Shown here piece by piece: positions 1 to 8,769 of a DNA stretch of 64,000 bases. Position 1 is the first letter of the stretch. Each line of letters opens with the position of its first letter. The position numbers and the translations under genes were made by a program. The stretch is from Betaproteobacteria bacterium (GTDB lineage: Bacteria; Pseudomonadota; Gammaproteobacteria; Burkholderiales; Burkholderiaceae_C): the NCBI GenBank assembly GCA_025358155.1, contig JANYKR010000012.1:1-64000 (forward strand), given 5' to 3'. The notes beneath the pieces were generated by a model. The model was not told the DNA's origin. It searched no databases and saw only the letters and a program-made list of their open reading frames with translations.

Positions 1-83
1 GCCAGCACCGCCGCAAAGCCACCCCAGACCAACCAGGCCCCCAGCGGGAAGCGCGGCCGCAAACTCAAAGTAGGCAAGCTCAC
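1..83 (-). CDS. livM: LivM-type branched-chain amino acid ABC permease, N-terminal fragment
   Basis: This is the first 27 codons of a gene that continues beyond the left edge of the window. The ATG at 86-88 runs into a stop after two codons, so the start is taken as the GTG at 81-83. It gives MSLPTLSLRPRFPLGAWLVW, and the frame stays open to base 1. The short basic N-terminus followed by a Trp/Gly/Ala-rich hydrophobic stretch fits the first membrane helix of LivM, the second inner-membrane permease of branched-chain amino acid ABC importers. The start lies 1 base after the livH stop, as expected for translationally coupled livHM. The assignment rests mainly on position after livH, because the visible part is too short to diagnose alone. 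Confidence 0.7.
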   Translation of the reverse strand, partial: MSLPTLSLRPRFPLGAWLVWGGFAAVL

Positions 84-84
84 C

Positions 85-1101
85 TCATCCCTCCCGTGTG
101 CCCAGCAGACCCTTGGGCCGGAAGATCAGCATCAGCACCAGCAGCAGATACGGCAGGATCGGCGCGGCCTGCGCCAGCGTGATGCGCAGCAGCGGCCAGC
201 CCGGCGTGGTGGGGCCCACCGATGCGCCCAGGCGGTTGACTGCGTCGGCCAGCGAGGCGTCCACCGTCAACGGCAAAGTCTGCAACAGGCCGATCAGGAT
301 AGAGGCCGCAAACGCGCCGGCCAGCGAGCCCATGCCGCCCACCACCACCACCACGAAGATGATCGAGCCCACCACCGACGCCATCGCCGGCTCGGTGATG
401 AAGGTGATGCCGCCGATCACCCCGGCCAGCCCGGCCAGCGCACAGCCGCTGCCAAACACCAGCATGAAGACCTGCGGCACGTTGTGGCCAAGCGCCTCCA
501 CCGCCTCAGGGTGTGTCAGCGAGGCCTGGATCACCAGGCCGATACGGGTGCGGGTCAGCAGCAGCCAGAGGGCCACCAGCATCAGCAGCGCCACGCCCAT
601 CATGAAGGCCCGCGTCATCGGGAAGCGTGAACACTGCGCGCCCTGGCACAGCGCATCTCCAGCCGCACCGAGCACAAACGACAGACCCGAGCCCGGGCTT
701 TGGATGATGGTGAAGGCCGGGCCCTGCAGCAACTCGGGCGGGTTGAAGTTCAGCGGCGTACGGCCCCAGATCAGCTGCACCACCTCCAGCACCACGTAGC
801 TCAGGCCGAAGGTGATCAGCAACTCAGGCACATGGCCAAACTTGTGGGCGCGGCGCAGCGCGGTGCGCTCGAACAGCGCGCCCATCAGACCCACCGCCAA
901 GGGTGCCAGCAGCAGCGCCGGCCAGAAGCCGAACACGCCTGTGAAGGTGTAGGCGACATAGGCGCCAATCATGTAGAAGCTCGCGTGCGCAAAATTGAGC
1001 ACGCCCATCATGCTGAAGATCAGCGTCAGCCCGGAGCTGAGCATGAACAGCAGCAGCCCGGAGCTGACGCCGTTCAAGGTGTTGATGAGGATCTGGTCCA
1101 C
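85..1101 (-). CDS. livH: Branched-chain amino acid ABC transporter permease LivH
   Basis: A 338-residue inner-membrane permease of the LivH family. It forms the channel of a high-affinity ABC importer for branched-chain amino acids or similar organic acids. The protein is almost entirely hydrophobic with about eight membrane segments. It carries the family signatures LTLIFSMMGVLNFAHASFYM near the N-terminus and VVVVGGMGSLAGAFAASILI before the last helices, the latter being the loop that contacts the ATPase. The start is GTG at 1099-1101, preceded by a strong AGGAGG at 11 bases. The gene lies between the binding-protein gene (with a terminator hairpin in the gap) and livM. An insertion around residues 130-160 (GDALCQGAQCSR) suggests an extended periplasmic loop. 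The substrate cannot be told from sequence; the upstream acyl-CoA ligase could hint at a carboxylic acid. Confidence 0.9.
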   Translation of the reverse strand: MDQILINTLNGVSSGLLLFMLSSGLTLIFSMMGVLNFAHASFYMIGAYVAYTFTGVFGFWPALLLAPLAVGLMGALFERTALRRAHKFGHVPELLITFGLSYVVLEVVQLIWGRTPLNFNPPELLQGPAFTIIQSPGSGLSFVLGAAGDALCQGAQCSRFPMTRAFMMGVALLMLVALWLLLTRTRIGLVIQASLTHPEAVEALGHNVPQVFMLVFGSGCALAGLAGVIGGITFITEPAMASVVGSIIFVVVVVGGMGSLAGAFAASILIGLLQTLPLTVDASLADAVNRLGASVGPTTPGWPLLRITLAQAAPILPYLLLVLMLIFRPKGLLGTREG

Positions 1102-1127
1102 GGTGCGCTGGGCCTCCTGAAAAAAGC

Positions 1128-1160
1128 AAAAAGGCCCGGCAGAGGCAGCTCCGCCGGGCT
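1128..1160 (-). terminator. Intrinsic terminator between the binding-protein gene and livH
   Basis: On the minus strand GCCCGGC and GCCGGGC form a 7-bp GC-rich stem with a 12-base loop, followed by CTTTTTGC. It lies about 22 bases after the binding-protein stop and just before the livH ribosome binding site. Partial termination here would make much more binding protein than permease, a known arrangement in ABC importers. Confidence 0.75.
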
Positions 1161-1182
1161 GGACGCTGCAACAAATCCCGGT

Positions 1183-2421
1183 TTACGGGCGCTTCATCGC
1201 GCAGGAGGTGGGCGTGCTGGCCACGTAGGGCGCGTAGTACTTGACGCTCTGGAAGCTGTAGCCGGTGTTCTCCACCGAGTACGGGTTCTTGGCGTCAGCC
1301 TTTTTCCAGACTGCGACATACAGGCCTTGCTGCAACTGGTGGTCGGCCTTGCGCATCTCCACCTCACCATTGAAGCTGTTGAACTTCAGGCCCTCCATCG
1401 CCGCGGCCACCTTGACCGGGTCGGTGCTCTTGACCTTGGCCATTGCCGTGCTCAGCAGGTTGAAAGCGTGGTGCACCGCCAGCGTGTAGTAATCGTCATT
1501 GAACTTGGCCTTGAACTCGTTGGCCACCTTGCCCACTTCACCCGGCATGTTGCTTTCGGCATAGCCCACCAGGTAGACCCGGCCGGCAGCACCCGCACCC
1601 AACGCTGTGGGCGTGCCGGTGACACTGGCGTAGTAGGTCAGGAACTTGACGTTCAGACCGGCATCGTTGGAGGCCTTGATCAGCAGGGTCAAATCTGAGC
1701 CCCAGTTGCCGGTGATCACCGTGTCGGCGCCCGAGGCCTTGATCTTGGCCACGTAGGGCGCAAAGTCACGCACCGAGGCCAAGGGGTGCAGGTCGTCGCC
1801 GACAAACTGCACGTCAGGCCGCTTGCGCGCCATGATCTCCTTGGCAAAGCGGCTGACCTGCTGGCCGTGGGCGTAGTTCTGGTTGATCAGGTAGACCTTC
1901 TTGATGTCGGGCTGGTCCTTGACCCAGCTGGTCAGCGCCTCCATCTTCATCGAGGTGTCGGCGTCCAGCCTGAAGTGCCAGTAGTTGCACTTGCCGTTGG
2001 TCAGGTCAGGGTCGACCGCAGCGTAGTTGAGGTACACCGCCTCCTTGCCAGGATTGCGCTCGTTGTGCTTGCTGACCGCGTCCATGATCGCCAGCGCAGC
2101 GCCCGAGCCGTTGCCTTGCACGATGTAGCGCACCCCCTGGTCGGTCAGGCTCTTGACGGCGTTGGTGCTTTCTTGCGGGCTCAGCTTGTTGTCGATCGGC
2201 ACGATCTCGAACTTGACGCCGGCCGGGTTGCTCTTGTTGAACACCTCGGCCATGAACTGGTAGCTCTTGAGCTGGTTCTGACCGACTGGCGCCATCAGGC
2301 CCGACAGCGGATCGATCCAGCCGATCTTGACGGTTTCGCCCTTTTGGGCAACGGCCGCCGCAGCGGTCAAAAACAGGCCGCTGGCCAGGGCCAGGCGCAA
2401 TGAATTTCCAATCAAGCTCAT
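1183..2421 (-). CDS. Periplasmic branched-chain amino acid-type substrate-binding protein
   Basis: A 412-residue periplasmic binding protein of the Leu/Ile/Val type (Peripla_BP_6, type 1 fold), the substrate receptor for the LivHM importer encoded downstream. The start is ATG 2419-2421, with GGAGA about six bases upstream. The reading frame continues upstream, but only this start gives a proper Sec signal peptide (MSLIGNSLRLALASGLFLTA, cleavage near AVA-QK). The mature protein opens with VKIGWIDPLSGLMAPVGQNQ, the typical first strand of the family, and contains the hinge-region GNWGSDLTLLIKA. It is somewhat longer than E. coli LivK (about 370). The acyl-CoA ligase gene upstream on the same strand suggests the system may import an aromatic or aliphatic acid rather than an amino acid; that is inference. 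Confidence 0.9.
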   Translation of the reverse strand: MSLIGNSLRLALASGLFLTAAAAVAQKGETVKIGWIDPLSGLMAPVGQNQLKSYQFMAEVFNKSNPAGVKFEIVPIDNKLSPQESTNAVKSLTDQGVRYIVQGNGSGAALAIMDAVSKHNERNPGKEAVYLNYAAVDPDLTNGKCNYWHFRLDADTSMKMEALTSWVKDQPDIKKVYLINQNYAHGQQVSRFAKEIMARKRPDVQFVGDDLHPLASVRDFAPYVAKIKASGADTVITGNWGSDLTLLIKASNDAGLNVKFLTYYASVTGTPTALGAGAAGRVYLVGYAESNMPGEVGKVANEFKAKFNDDYYTLAVHHAFNLLSTAMAKVKSTDPVKVAAAMEGLKFNSFNGEVEMRKADHQLQQGLYVAVWKKADAKNPYSVENTGYSFQSVKYYAPYVASTPTSCAMKRP

Positions 2422-2560
2422 ACCAATCTCCGGGAGTAAATGGTGCAGTGCAACCAACGGGCGCAACGGTAACGGAAGCCGGGGGGCTTGGGGTTCAGGG
2501 ACAACCCCACGAACTTGTCGCTGTCGAGACAAGCCTGTCGCCGATGCGCCAGCCGCAAAA

Positions 2561-2580
2561 ATCCCCTGAGGGACGGGGGC
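2561..2580 (-). terminator. Weak terminator-like hairpin after the acyl-CoA ligase gene
   Basis: On the minus strand CCCC and GGGG can pair across an 8-base loop and are followed by ATTTTTG. The stem is short. It lies between the ligase stop (2661) and the binding-protein start (2421), so the two genes may be only partly co-transcribed. Nothing else recognisable was seen in the 239-base gap. Confidence 0.35.
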
Positions 2581-2660
2581 TTGACCGAGGTCAATCGGGT
2601 GAGTGGGCCCGGGCGGCGCAGTGCTTTGCCGATGTGGCCAGTGACCGCGCCCGACTGACC

Positions 2661-4289
2661 TCAGGCCGAAGCCAGCTTGTGTGACTTGAACAACTCGCGC
2701 AGCTTGTTCTTCTGCATCTTGCCGGTGGCACCCAGCGGAATGCTGTCGATGAACACCACCTCGTCGGGCACCTGCCACTTGGCAATGCGGCCGTCAAAGT
2801 GCGCCAGGATTTCTGCCTCGGTGGCCTGGGCGCCGGGTTTTTTCATCACCACCAGCAGCGGCCGTTCGTCCCATTTCGGGTGCGGCACAGCGATGCAGGC
2901 GGCCATGGCCACTGCTGGGTGGCCCATCGCGATGTTCTCGACATCGATCGAGCTGATCCACTCGCCACCGGACTTGATCACGTCCTTGCTGCGGTCGGTG
3001 ATCTGCAAGAACCCGTCGGTGTCGATGGCCGCCACGTCGCCGGTCGGAAACCAGCCGTCCACCAGCGGGTCACCGCCCTCGCCCTTGAAATAGCCGGAGA
3101 TGATCCACGGCCCCTTGACCAGCAGGTCGCCGCTGGCCTGACCATCCCAGGGCAGTTCCTTGCCGTCCGGGTCAACGATCTTCATCTCGACGCCAAACAC
3201 CGCCCGGCCCTGCTTGGCCAGGATGGCAAGCTGCTGCGCCTCGGGCAGCGAGGTCTGGTGCAGCTTCAAGGTGCACACCGTGCCCAGCGGCGACATCTCG
3301 GTCATGCCCCAGGCGTGGATCACCGTGACGCCGTAGTCTTCGCGAAAGGTCTGGATCATCGCCGGCGGGCAGGCCGAGCCGCCGATCACCGTGCGTGTCA
3401 TCGTCGTGAATTTGAGCCCCTGCTGCGCGGTGTGGTTGAGCAGGCCCAGCCAGACCGTGGGCACACCGGCGGCCATCGTCACTTGCTCGGACTCGATCAG
3501 CTCATAGACCGATTTGCCGTCCAGCGCCGCGCCCGGAAAAACCAGCTTGGCGCCGGTCATCGCCGCGCCGTACGGCAGGCCCCAGGCGTTGACGTGAAAC
3601 ATCGGCACCACCGGCAGGATGGCGTCGCGCGAAGACAGCCCCAGCGAGTCGGGCAGCGCGCCGGCAAAGGCGTGCAGCATGGTCGAGCGGTGGCTGTAGA
3701 GCGCGCCCTTGGGGTTGCCGGTGGTGCCGCTGGTGTAGCAAAGGGCGGCGGCGCTGCGCTCGTCGAACTGCGGCCAGGCGTAAGTCTCGGGCTCGTCCGC
3801 GATCCAGGCTTCGTAGCTGCGCAGACCTTTGATACCGGTGTCGGCCGGCAGCTTGTCGGCGTCACACAGCGCGATCCAGTGTTCGACCGTGGTGCATTTG
3901 GACCAGATTGCCTTGACGATCGGCAAAAACGTCATGTCGAAGCACATCACCTGGTCTTCAGCATGGTTGGCGATCCAGGCGATCTGCTCGGGCAGCAGGC
4001 GCGGGTTAACGGTGTGCACCACCCTGCCGCTGCCGGTGATGCCGAAGTACAGCTCCAGGTGGCGGTAGCCGTTCCAGGCCAGCGTGGCGACGCGGTCGCT
4101 GAAAGCCAGGCCCAGCTTGTCGAGCGCGTTGGCCACCTGGCGCGAACGCCGGGCGGCGTCGGCGTAGGTGTAGCGGTGCAGGTCGCCCTCGACCCGGCGC
4201 GACACGATCTGGGCCTCGTGGTGGTGACGGCCGGCAAACTCGATCAGGCTGGAGATCAGCAGCGGATGGTCTTGCATCTGTCCGAGCAT
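2661..4289 (-). CDS. Fatty-acid/aryl acyl-CoA synthetase (AMP-forming)
   Basis: A 542-residue member of the ANL superfamily that activates a carboxylic acid with ATP and couples it to CoA. The P-loop motif [18 protein letters not shown] lies near residue 190. The adenylate motif GWFPTGDVA, the hinge [17 protein letters not shown] and the C-terminal catalytic lysine region [15 protein letters not shown] are all intact. The start [10 protein letters not shown] (ATG 4287-4289) follows GAGGAC at a good distance; the frame extends further upstream but without a ribosome site. The sequence resembles AlkK-type medium/long-chain fatty acyl-CoA ligases. Proximity to the Liv-type importer suggests uptake and activation of the same acid. 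The exact substrate is unresolved. selO is divergent, and the 200 bases between hold both promoters, none of which I could place. Confidence 0.9.
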   Translation of the reverse strand: MLGQMQDHPLLISSLIEFAGRHHHEAQIVSRRVEGDLHRYTYADAARRSRQVANALDKLGLAFSDRVATLAWNGYRHLELYFGITGSGRVVHTVNPRLLPEQIAWIANHAEDQVMCFDMTFLPIVKAIWSKCTTVEHWIALCDADKLPADTGIKGLRSYEAWIADEPETYAWPQFDERSAAALCYTSGTTGNPKGALYSHRSTMLHAFAGALPDSLGLSSRDAILPVVPMFHVNAWGLPYGAAMTGAKLVFPGAALDGKSVYELIESEQVTMAAGVPTVWLGLLNHTAQQGLKFTTMTRTVIGGSACPPAMIQTFREDYGVTVIHAWGMTEMSPLGTVCTLKLHQTSLPEAQQLAILAKQGRAVFGVEMKIVDPDGKELPWDGQASGDLLVKGPWIISGYFKGEGGDPLVDGWFPTGDVAAIDTDGFLQITDRSKDVIKSGGEWISSIDVENIAMGHPAVAMAACIAVPHPKWDERPLLVVMKKPGAQATEAEILAHFDGRIAKWQVPDEVVFIDSIPLGATGKMQKNKLRELFKSHKLASA

Positions 4290-4489
4290 GGTGTCCTCGA
4301 AGGGTGGGGTGGAGGGGTGGGCGCGCAGTGTGGCGCAGTGCAACAGTGCGATGGTAGGGCGCGATGCTGGGGCGCGATCAGGGCATCACGGCCCGGTGCG
4401 CGAGTATCGCGTTTTGCCGCCTCGGCTGGCTTGGGGTGATTCCCGCGCCTGGCCGGACGAAGCCAGCACAAAAGCCGACAATCTGGGCA

Positions 4490-6019
4490 ATGAATGTGCA
4501 AGATCAACCCAATGTCAACGGCAGGGCAGTTGCCGCGCCCCAGTGGCGCTGCGCCGGGCTGATGGCCCGGCTGGGCCCACGGTTTGGCACCGAACTGCCG
4601 CCTGCCGCCCTGCCCAACCTGCGTTGGGTGGCGCGCAGCGACGGCTTGGCCACCCAACTGGGCCTGACGGACTGGCTGAACACCCCGGACGCGCTGGCAC
4701 TGCTGGGTGGCAATGCCTTGCCGCCCATCGGCAGCCCGCGCGCCAGCGTCTACAGCGGTCACCAGTTTGGCCAGTGGGCGGGGCAGCTGGGAGATGGCCG
4801 GGCGCTGCTGTTGGGCGAAATCGACACCCCCGCTGGCGCGCAAGAACTGCAGCTCAAGGGCGCCGGCCTGACGCCCTACTCTCGCATGGGCGACGGCCGG
4901 GCGGTGCTGCGATCGTCGATCCGCGAGTTTTTGTGCTCGGAGGCCATGGCCGCGCTCGGCATCCCCACCACCCGGGCGCTGGCCATCGTCGGTTCAACCG
5001 CGCCGGTGCGGCGGGAGTTGATGGAAACCGCAGCGGTGGTCAGCCGCGTCGCACCCAGCTTCATCCGCTTCGGTCACTTCGAGCACTTTGCCCACACCGC
5101 CAGCGACAGCCAGGCGCTGCAAGCCCTGGTCGATGCGGTGGTCGAGCAGTTTTATCCTGACTGCCAGCACGCACCCAACCCGGCGCTGGCCTTGCTGGAG
5201 GCGGTGTCACGCCGCACCGCCGTGTTGCTGGCCGACTGGCAGGCGGTCGGCTTTTGCCACGGCGTGATGAACACCGACAACATGTCGATCCTGGGCTTGA
5301 CCATTGATTACGGCCCATTCGGTTTTCTCGACGCGTTTGACCCGAGCCACATCTGCAACCACAGCGACCACCAGGGCCGCTACGCGTTTTCGCGCCAGCC
5401 CAACGTCGCTTTCTGGAACCTGCATGCGCTGGCACAAGGCCTGCAGCCGCTGGTGACTGCCGCCAACTGCGGTGGCGGCGACCCGATCGATGCGCTCAAA
5501 GCGGCGATGGAGCCCTACAAGTCGGTATTTGCCGAGACCTTGCAGGCCCGCTTGCGGGCCAAGCTGGGGCTAACGGTAGACCACGCCGATGATGCCGACC
5601 TGTTCGACGACCTGTTGCGCCTGATGGCACAAGACCGCACGGATTACACGATCACGATGCGCTTGCTGAGCCGGTTCTCCTGCGCCGAGGGTGCTGAAAA
5701 CGCCGCGCTGCAAGACCAATTCATAGATGTTGCCAAGTTCACGGCCTGGGCCGCCCGCTACGCCCAGCGCCTGCGCTGGGAGGCCAGTGTGGATGCCGAT
5801 CGGGCTGCTCGAATGGACCGTGCCAACCCCAAGTTCGTGCTGCGCAACCACCTGGCCGAATCGGCGATCCGGTCGGCCCAGGCCGGAGATTTCAGCGAGC
5901 TTGATCGCTTGCACAAAGTTCTGGCAGCGCCATACGACGAACAGCCCGATGCTCCAGCCGCCTACGCCGCGCTGCCGCCCGACTGGGCCCACCAACTCGA
6001 AGTGTCCTGCTCGTCATGA
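4490..6019 (+). CDS. selO: Protein adenylyltransferase SelO (YdiU/UPF0061)
   Basis: A 509-residue pseudokinase-fold enzyme that transfers AMP from ATP to protein Ser/Thr/Tyr residues in redox stress responses. Visible motifs are [18 protein letters not shown] (residues 88-105), the nucleotide-binding lysine in [13 protein letters not shown] (Lys123), the catalytic Asp263 in HGVMNTDN and metal-binding Asp273 in IDYGPFG. The spacing matches characterised bacterial SelO. The protein ends in SCSS: the Cys sits where eukaryotic SelO has selenocysteine, so this is the Cys form. The start ATG 4490-4492 was chosen over the upstream in-frame ATG at 4364 because the intervening 42 residues match nothing conserved. 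yciB follows 121 bases downstream. Confidence 0.94.
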   Translation: MNVQDQPNVNGRAVAAPQWRCAGLMARLGPRFGTELPPAALPNLRWVARSDGLATQLGLTDWLNTPDALALLGGNALPPIGSPRASVYSGHQFGQWAGQLGDGRALLLGEIDTPAGAQELQLKGAGLTPYSRMGDGRAVLRSSIREFLCSEAMAALGIPTTRALAIVGSTAPVRRELMETAAVVSRVAPSFIRFGHFEHFAHTASDSQALQALVDAVVEQFYPDCQHAPNPALALLEAVSRRTAVLLADWQAVGFCHGVMNTDNMSILGLTIDYGPFGFLDAFDPSHICNHSDHQGRYAFSRQPNVAFWNLHALAQGLQPLVTAANCGGGDPIDALKAAMEPYKSVFAETLQARLRAKLGLTVDHADDADLFDDLLRLMAQDRTDYTITMRLLSRFSCAEGAENAALQDQFIDVAKFTAWAARYAQRLRWEASVDADRAARMDRANPKFVLRNHLAESAIRSAQAGDFSELDRLHKVLAAPYDEQPDAPAAYAALPPDWAHQLEVSCSS

Positions 6020-6140
6020 ACCTGGTTCACAAAAGAGCCCCGACGGCCAAGCGCGAGTCCAGCAGCCAGGATGTCGACAGTGCCCCCCTTCACACCGGTC
6101 TGATCGGCGGGCAACAGGCGCCCGCTACACTGCCCACCGC

Positions 6141-6779
6141 ATGAAACTGCTGTTAGATTTCTTGCCGATCCTGCTGTTTTTCGGCACCTTCAAGTACACC
6201 GAGTCCCACAAGGAGTGGGCTGCCGCCTTTGCCACCGAGCACCTGGGCTGGATGGTGGCTGGTGGGACTGTGGGCCTCACCGAGGCGCCCGTGATGCTGG
6301 CCACCGTGGTGGTGGTGATTGCCTCGCTGGCCCAAGTGGCCTGGCTCAAGGCGCGCGGCAAGAAGGTAGACCTGATGCTGTGGATCAGCCTGGGCCTGGT
6401 GGTGGTGCTGGGCGGACTCACGGTTTGGCTGCACAGCGAGACCTTCATCAAATGGAAGCCCACCGGCCTGTACTGGGCGATGGGTTTGTCGTTCCTGATC
6501 AGCCAGACGCTGCTGGGCAAGAACCTGCTCAAGCTGATGATTGGCGAGCAGATGCAATTGCCCGATGCGGTCTGGAAGCGACTGGGCATCGCCTGGGTGG
6601 TATTTTTTGCAGCGATGGGCGTGCTCAACCTCTGGGTGGCCTACAACTTCAGTACCAGCACCTGGGTCAATTTCAAGCTGTTCGGCGGCATCGGCCTGAT
6701 GTTGCTGTTCACACTCGGCCAGGGCCTCTACATCAGTCGTCACCTGCCCGAAGGCGACAGCGTGCCGGCCAAGGAATGA
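6141..6779 (+). CDS. yciB: Inner-membrane spanning protein YciB (septation protein A family)
   Basis: A 212-residue polytopic inner-membrane protein of the YciB/IspZ family, associated with cell-envelope integrity and septation. The start MKLLLDFLPILLFFGTFKYT is the family's characteristic N-terminus, and KWKPTGLYWAMGLSFLISQ and AMGVLNLWVAYNFSTSTWVN are conserved. About five to six membrane segments are predicted. It is longer than the E. coli protein (about 180) because of the region around residues 50-80. A much longer frame exists upstream, but only this ATG gives the family start. bolA follows 1 base after the stop, and the parvulin gene comes next; this yciB-bolA-parvulin order suggests one operon. 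Confidence 0.95.
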   Translation: MKLLLDFLPILLFFGTFKYTESHKEWAAAFATEHLGWMVAGGTVGLTEAPVMLATVVVVIASLAQVAWLKARGKKVDLMLWISLGLVVVLGGLTVWLHSETFIKWKPTGLYWAMGLSFLISQTLLGKNLLKLMIGEQMQLPDAVWKRLGIAWVVFFAAMGVLNLWVAYNFSTSTWVNFKLFGGIGLMLLFTLGQGLYISRHLPEGDSVPAKE

Positions 6780-6780
6780 C

Positions 6781-7071
6781 ATGAGCGCAGGCCCCAGCCC
6801 CCAAAAGATTGAATCGGTGTTGCGCGCTGCCCTCACGCCGCTGCAGCCCGGCCCGTTGCAACGCCTGGAGGTGGTCAACGAGAGCCACCTGCACGCAGGC
6901 CATGCCGGCGCGGGTGAAGGCTCGCATTTCAGGGTCTACATCGTCGCCGATTGCATGACCGGCTTGAGCCGGGTGGCACGGCACCGGCTTGTGTATGATG
7001 CTTTGCGCGATGTGATCCCCCAGGGCATCCACGCGTTGGCGATCGAGGCGCAAGGCCCCGATCCCGCCTGA
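6781..7071 (+). CDS. bolA: BolA family protein
   Basis: A 96-residue BolA-like protein. The family partners with monothiol glutaredoxins in iron-sulfur trafficking and affects morphology under stress. The core VVNESHLHAGH followed by GSHFRVYIVADCMTGLSRVARHRLVYDAL is the canonical BolA pattern, with the conserved histidine in the HAGH segment and the RHR(L)VYDAL helix. The length is typical. The gene starts 1 base after yciB. No Cys ligand is needed in this family; the histidines are the likely cluster ligands. Confidence 0.93.
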   Translation: MSAGPSPQKIESVLRAALTPLQPGPLQRLEVVNESHLHAGHAGAGEGSHFRVYIVADCMTGLSRVARHRLVYDALRDVIPQGIHALAIEAQGPDPA

Positions 7072-7180
7072 TCCGGCAGCTCAACCCCCACCTGTGCGCA
7101 CCGTCATTTCAGTTGCACTTCTTTGCCGCCCGCTCGCCGGGTGTGCCCACCACTCCCACCCCCTGAAGATTGCCCCACCC

Positions 7181-7990
7181 ATGACCCGTTTGACGCTTGC
7201 TGCCCGCGCCTCTGTCGTCGCAGTTGCCACCGCCCTGCTGCTGCCGCTGGCCGCATCGGCCCAGAACATCGCCGTCGTCAACGGCAAGACGGTGCCCAAG
7301 GCCAGGCTCGACCTGCTGCTGCAGCAGGCCCAGCGTGCCGGCCAGCAAGTCACACCCGAGATGCAGGGCATCGCCAAGGACGAAGTGGTGCGGCGCGAAA
7401 TCTTTGCACAAGAGGCCGAGAAGCGCGGCATCGCAGGCCAGGCCGACTACAAGGCGCAGATGGAACTGGCCCGCCAGAGCATCCTGATCCGCGAGCTGTT
7501 CGAGGACTTCAAGAAAAAGAACCCTGTCACCGACGCTGAAGCCAAGGCCGAGTACGACAAGTTCAAGGCCCAGTCGACCGGCACCGAGTTCCGCGCCAGC
7601 CACATCCTGGTTGAAGGCGAAGAAGAAGCCAAGGCCTTGATCGCCCAGATCAAGGGCGGCGCCAAGTTCGAAGACCTGGCCAAGGCCAAGAGCAAGGACC
7701 CGGGCTCGGGCGCCAATGGCGGCGATCTTGACTTTGCCAAGCCCGAGTCGTACGTACCTGAATTTGGCGGCGCGATGGCCAAGCTCAAGAAGGGTGAGAT
7801 GACCGAGACGCCGATCAAGACCCAGTTTGGCTGGCACATCATCCGCCTCGACGACACCCGCGAGGCGCAGTTCCCCGAGTTCGACGCCGTCAAGCCGCAA
7901 ATCCAGCAACGCCTGGCCCAGACCAAGTTGCAGAAGTTTCAGGATGACATGCGCAAGGCTGCCAAAACGGATTACAAGTTCGCGCAGTAA
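7181..7990 (+). CDS. Periplasmic parvulin-type peptidylprolyl isomerase
   Basis: A 269-residue secreted PpiC/SurA-like foldase that isomerises prolyl bonds in exported proteins. The signal peptide MTRLTLAARASVVAVATALL ends near ASA-QN. An N-terminal helical chaperone region (residues about 25-130) precedes a single parvulin domain (about 140-235). That domain carries FRASHILVEGEEEAK, the GSGANGGDLDF loop and FGWHIIRLDDTR, all expected for an active isomerase. The upstream GTG at 7094 is in frame but lacks a signal peptide context. The gene ends with a strong terminator at 8035-8067. Paralogues with one parvulin domain are common in Burkholderiales and are annotated as PrsA/SurA-like. Confidence 0.92.
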   Translation: MTRLTLAARASVVAVATALLLPLAASAQNIAVVNGKTVPKARLDLLLQQAQRAGQQVTPEMQGIAKDEVVRREIFAQEAEKRGIAGQADYKAQMELARQSILIRELFEDFKKKNPVTDAEAKAEYDKFKAQSTGTEFRASHILVEGEEEAKALIAQIKGGAKFEDLAKAKSKDPGSGANGGDLDFAKPESYVPEFGGAMAKLKKGEMTETPIKTQFGWHIIRLDDTREAQFPEFDAVKPQIQQRLAQTKLQKFQDDMRKAAKTDYKFAQ

Positions 7991-8034
7991 ACGGGTTCAG
8001 CTGTCCCTTCGGGGGCGACCGATCCGGAGTTTCA

Positions 8035-8067
8035 GCAAGGCGCCTGCGGGCGCCTTGCTGGCTTTTT
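8035..8067 (+). terminator. Rho-independent terminator after the parvulin gene
   Basis: GCAAGGCGCC and GGCGCCTTGC form a perfect 10-bp stem with a TGCG tetraloop, followed by TGGCTTTTT. It closes the yciB-bolA-parvulin unit. The gene on the other side (ABC ATPase) converges on it. Confidence 0.9.
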
Positions 8068-8091
8068 GCTGCCGGATGGCGCTGAGCGGGC

Positions 8092-8769
8092 TCAGCCGGC
8101 GGTGACCAACCGCCCCGCCTCGATCAGCAACTGCCGGTCACAGCGCGCGGCAATGGCCCGGTCGTGCGTCACCAGCACCAAGGTTGTGCCGTGCTCGCGG
8201 TTGAGATCGAACATCAGCGACATCACCCGCTCGCCGGTGGCATGGTCCAGGCTGCCGGTGGGCTCATCGGCCAGCAGCACGGCGGGCTCGACCACAAAAG
8301 CCCGCGCCAGCGCTACCCGCTGCTGCTCGCCGCCCGAGAGGGTGCGGGGGTAATGCTTGAGCCGCTCGCCCAGCCCCACGCGCTGCAACACGGCCGCGGC
8401 GCGGTCCCTGGCATCGCTTCGGCCCAGCAGCTCAAGCGGCAGCATCACGTTCTCGAGGGCGCTGAGGTGGCTGAGCAGCTGGAAGCTCTGGAACACAAAA
8501 CCCAGCTTGCGCGCACGCAGGCCGGCACGCTCGTCTTCATTGAGCGCAAACACATCCTCGCCGTCGATGCGCACGGTGCCTGAACTCGGGTGATCCAGCC
8601 CGGCGATGATTGCCAGCAAGGTGCTCTTGCCTGAACCGGAGGCGCCGACGATGGCGGTGGACTCGCGGCGCTGCAGGCTGAAGTCGATGTCGTAGAGAAT
8701 CGTCAGTGTGCCGGTGGAATCAGTGACCGAGCGGGTGACATGGTCAACCGCGATGATGGGATCGCTCAT
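8092..8769 (-). CDS. ABC transporter ATP-binding protein (YbbA/LolD-like)
   Basis: A 225-residue ABC ATPase of the MacB/LolD/YbbA subgroup. Walker A is GASGSGKST (residues 42-50), the Q-loop lies in FVFQSFQLL, the signature is LSGGEQQRVALARAF, Walker B is VLLADEPTGSLD and the switch is LVTHD. In E. coli ybbA is divergent from tesA exactly as here, and its partner permease (ybbP) lies immediately downstream. Here no permease follows on this strand (the next gene, at 7990, is a convergent parvulin), so the cognate membrane protein must be elsewhere or the ATPase is an orphan. Its start codon (ATG complement 8767-8769) overlaps the start of the divergent esterase gene. Confidence 0.88.
   Translation of the reverse strand: MSDPIIAVDHVTRSVTDSTGTLTILYDIDFSLQRRESTAIVGASGSGKSTLLAIIAGLDHPSSGTVRIDGEDVFALNEDERAGLRARKLGFVFQSFQLLSHLSALENVMLPLELLGRSDARDRAAAVLQRVGLGERLKHYPRTLSGGEQQRVALARAFVVEPAVLLADEPTGSLDHATGERVMSLMFDLNREHGTTLVLVTHDRAIAARCDRQLLIEAGRLVTAG

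Noticed and set aside
2799-4439. A 546-residue plus-strand frame
   Set aside because: Antisense to the acyl-CoA ligase; composition is His/Arg/Gln-rich.
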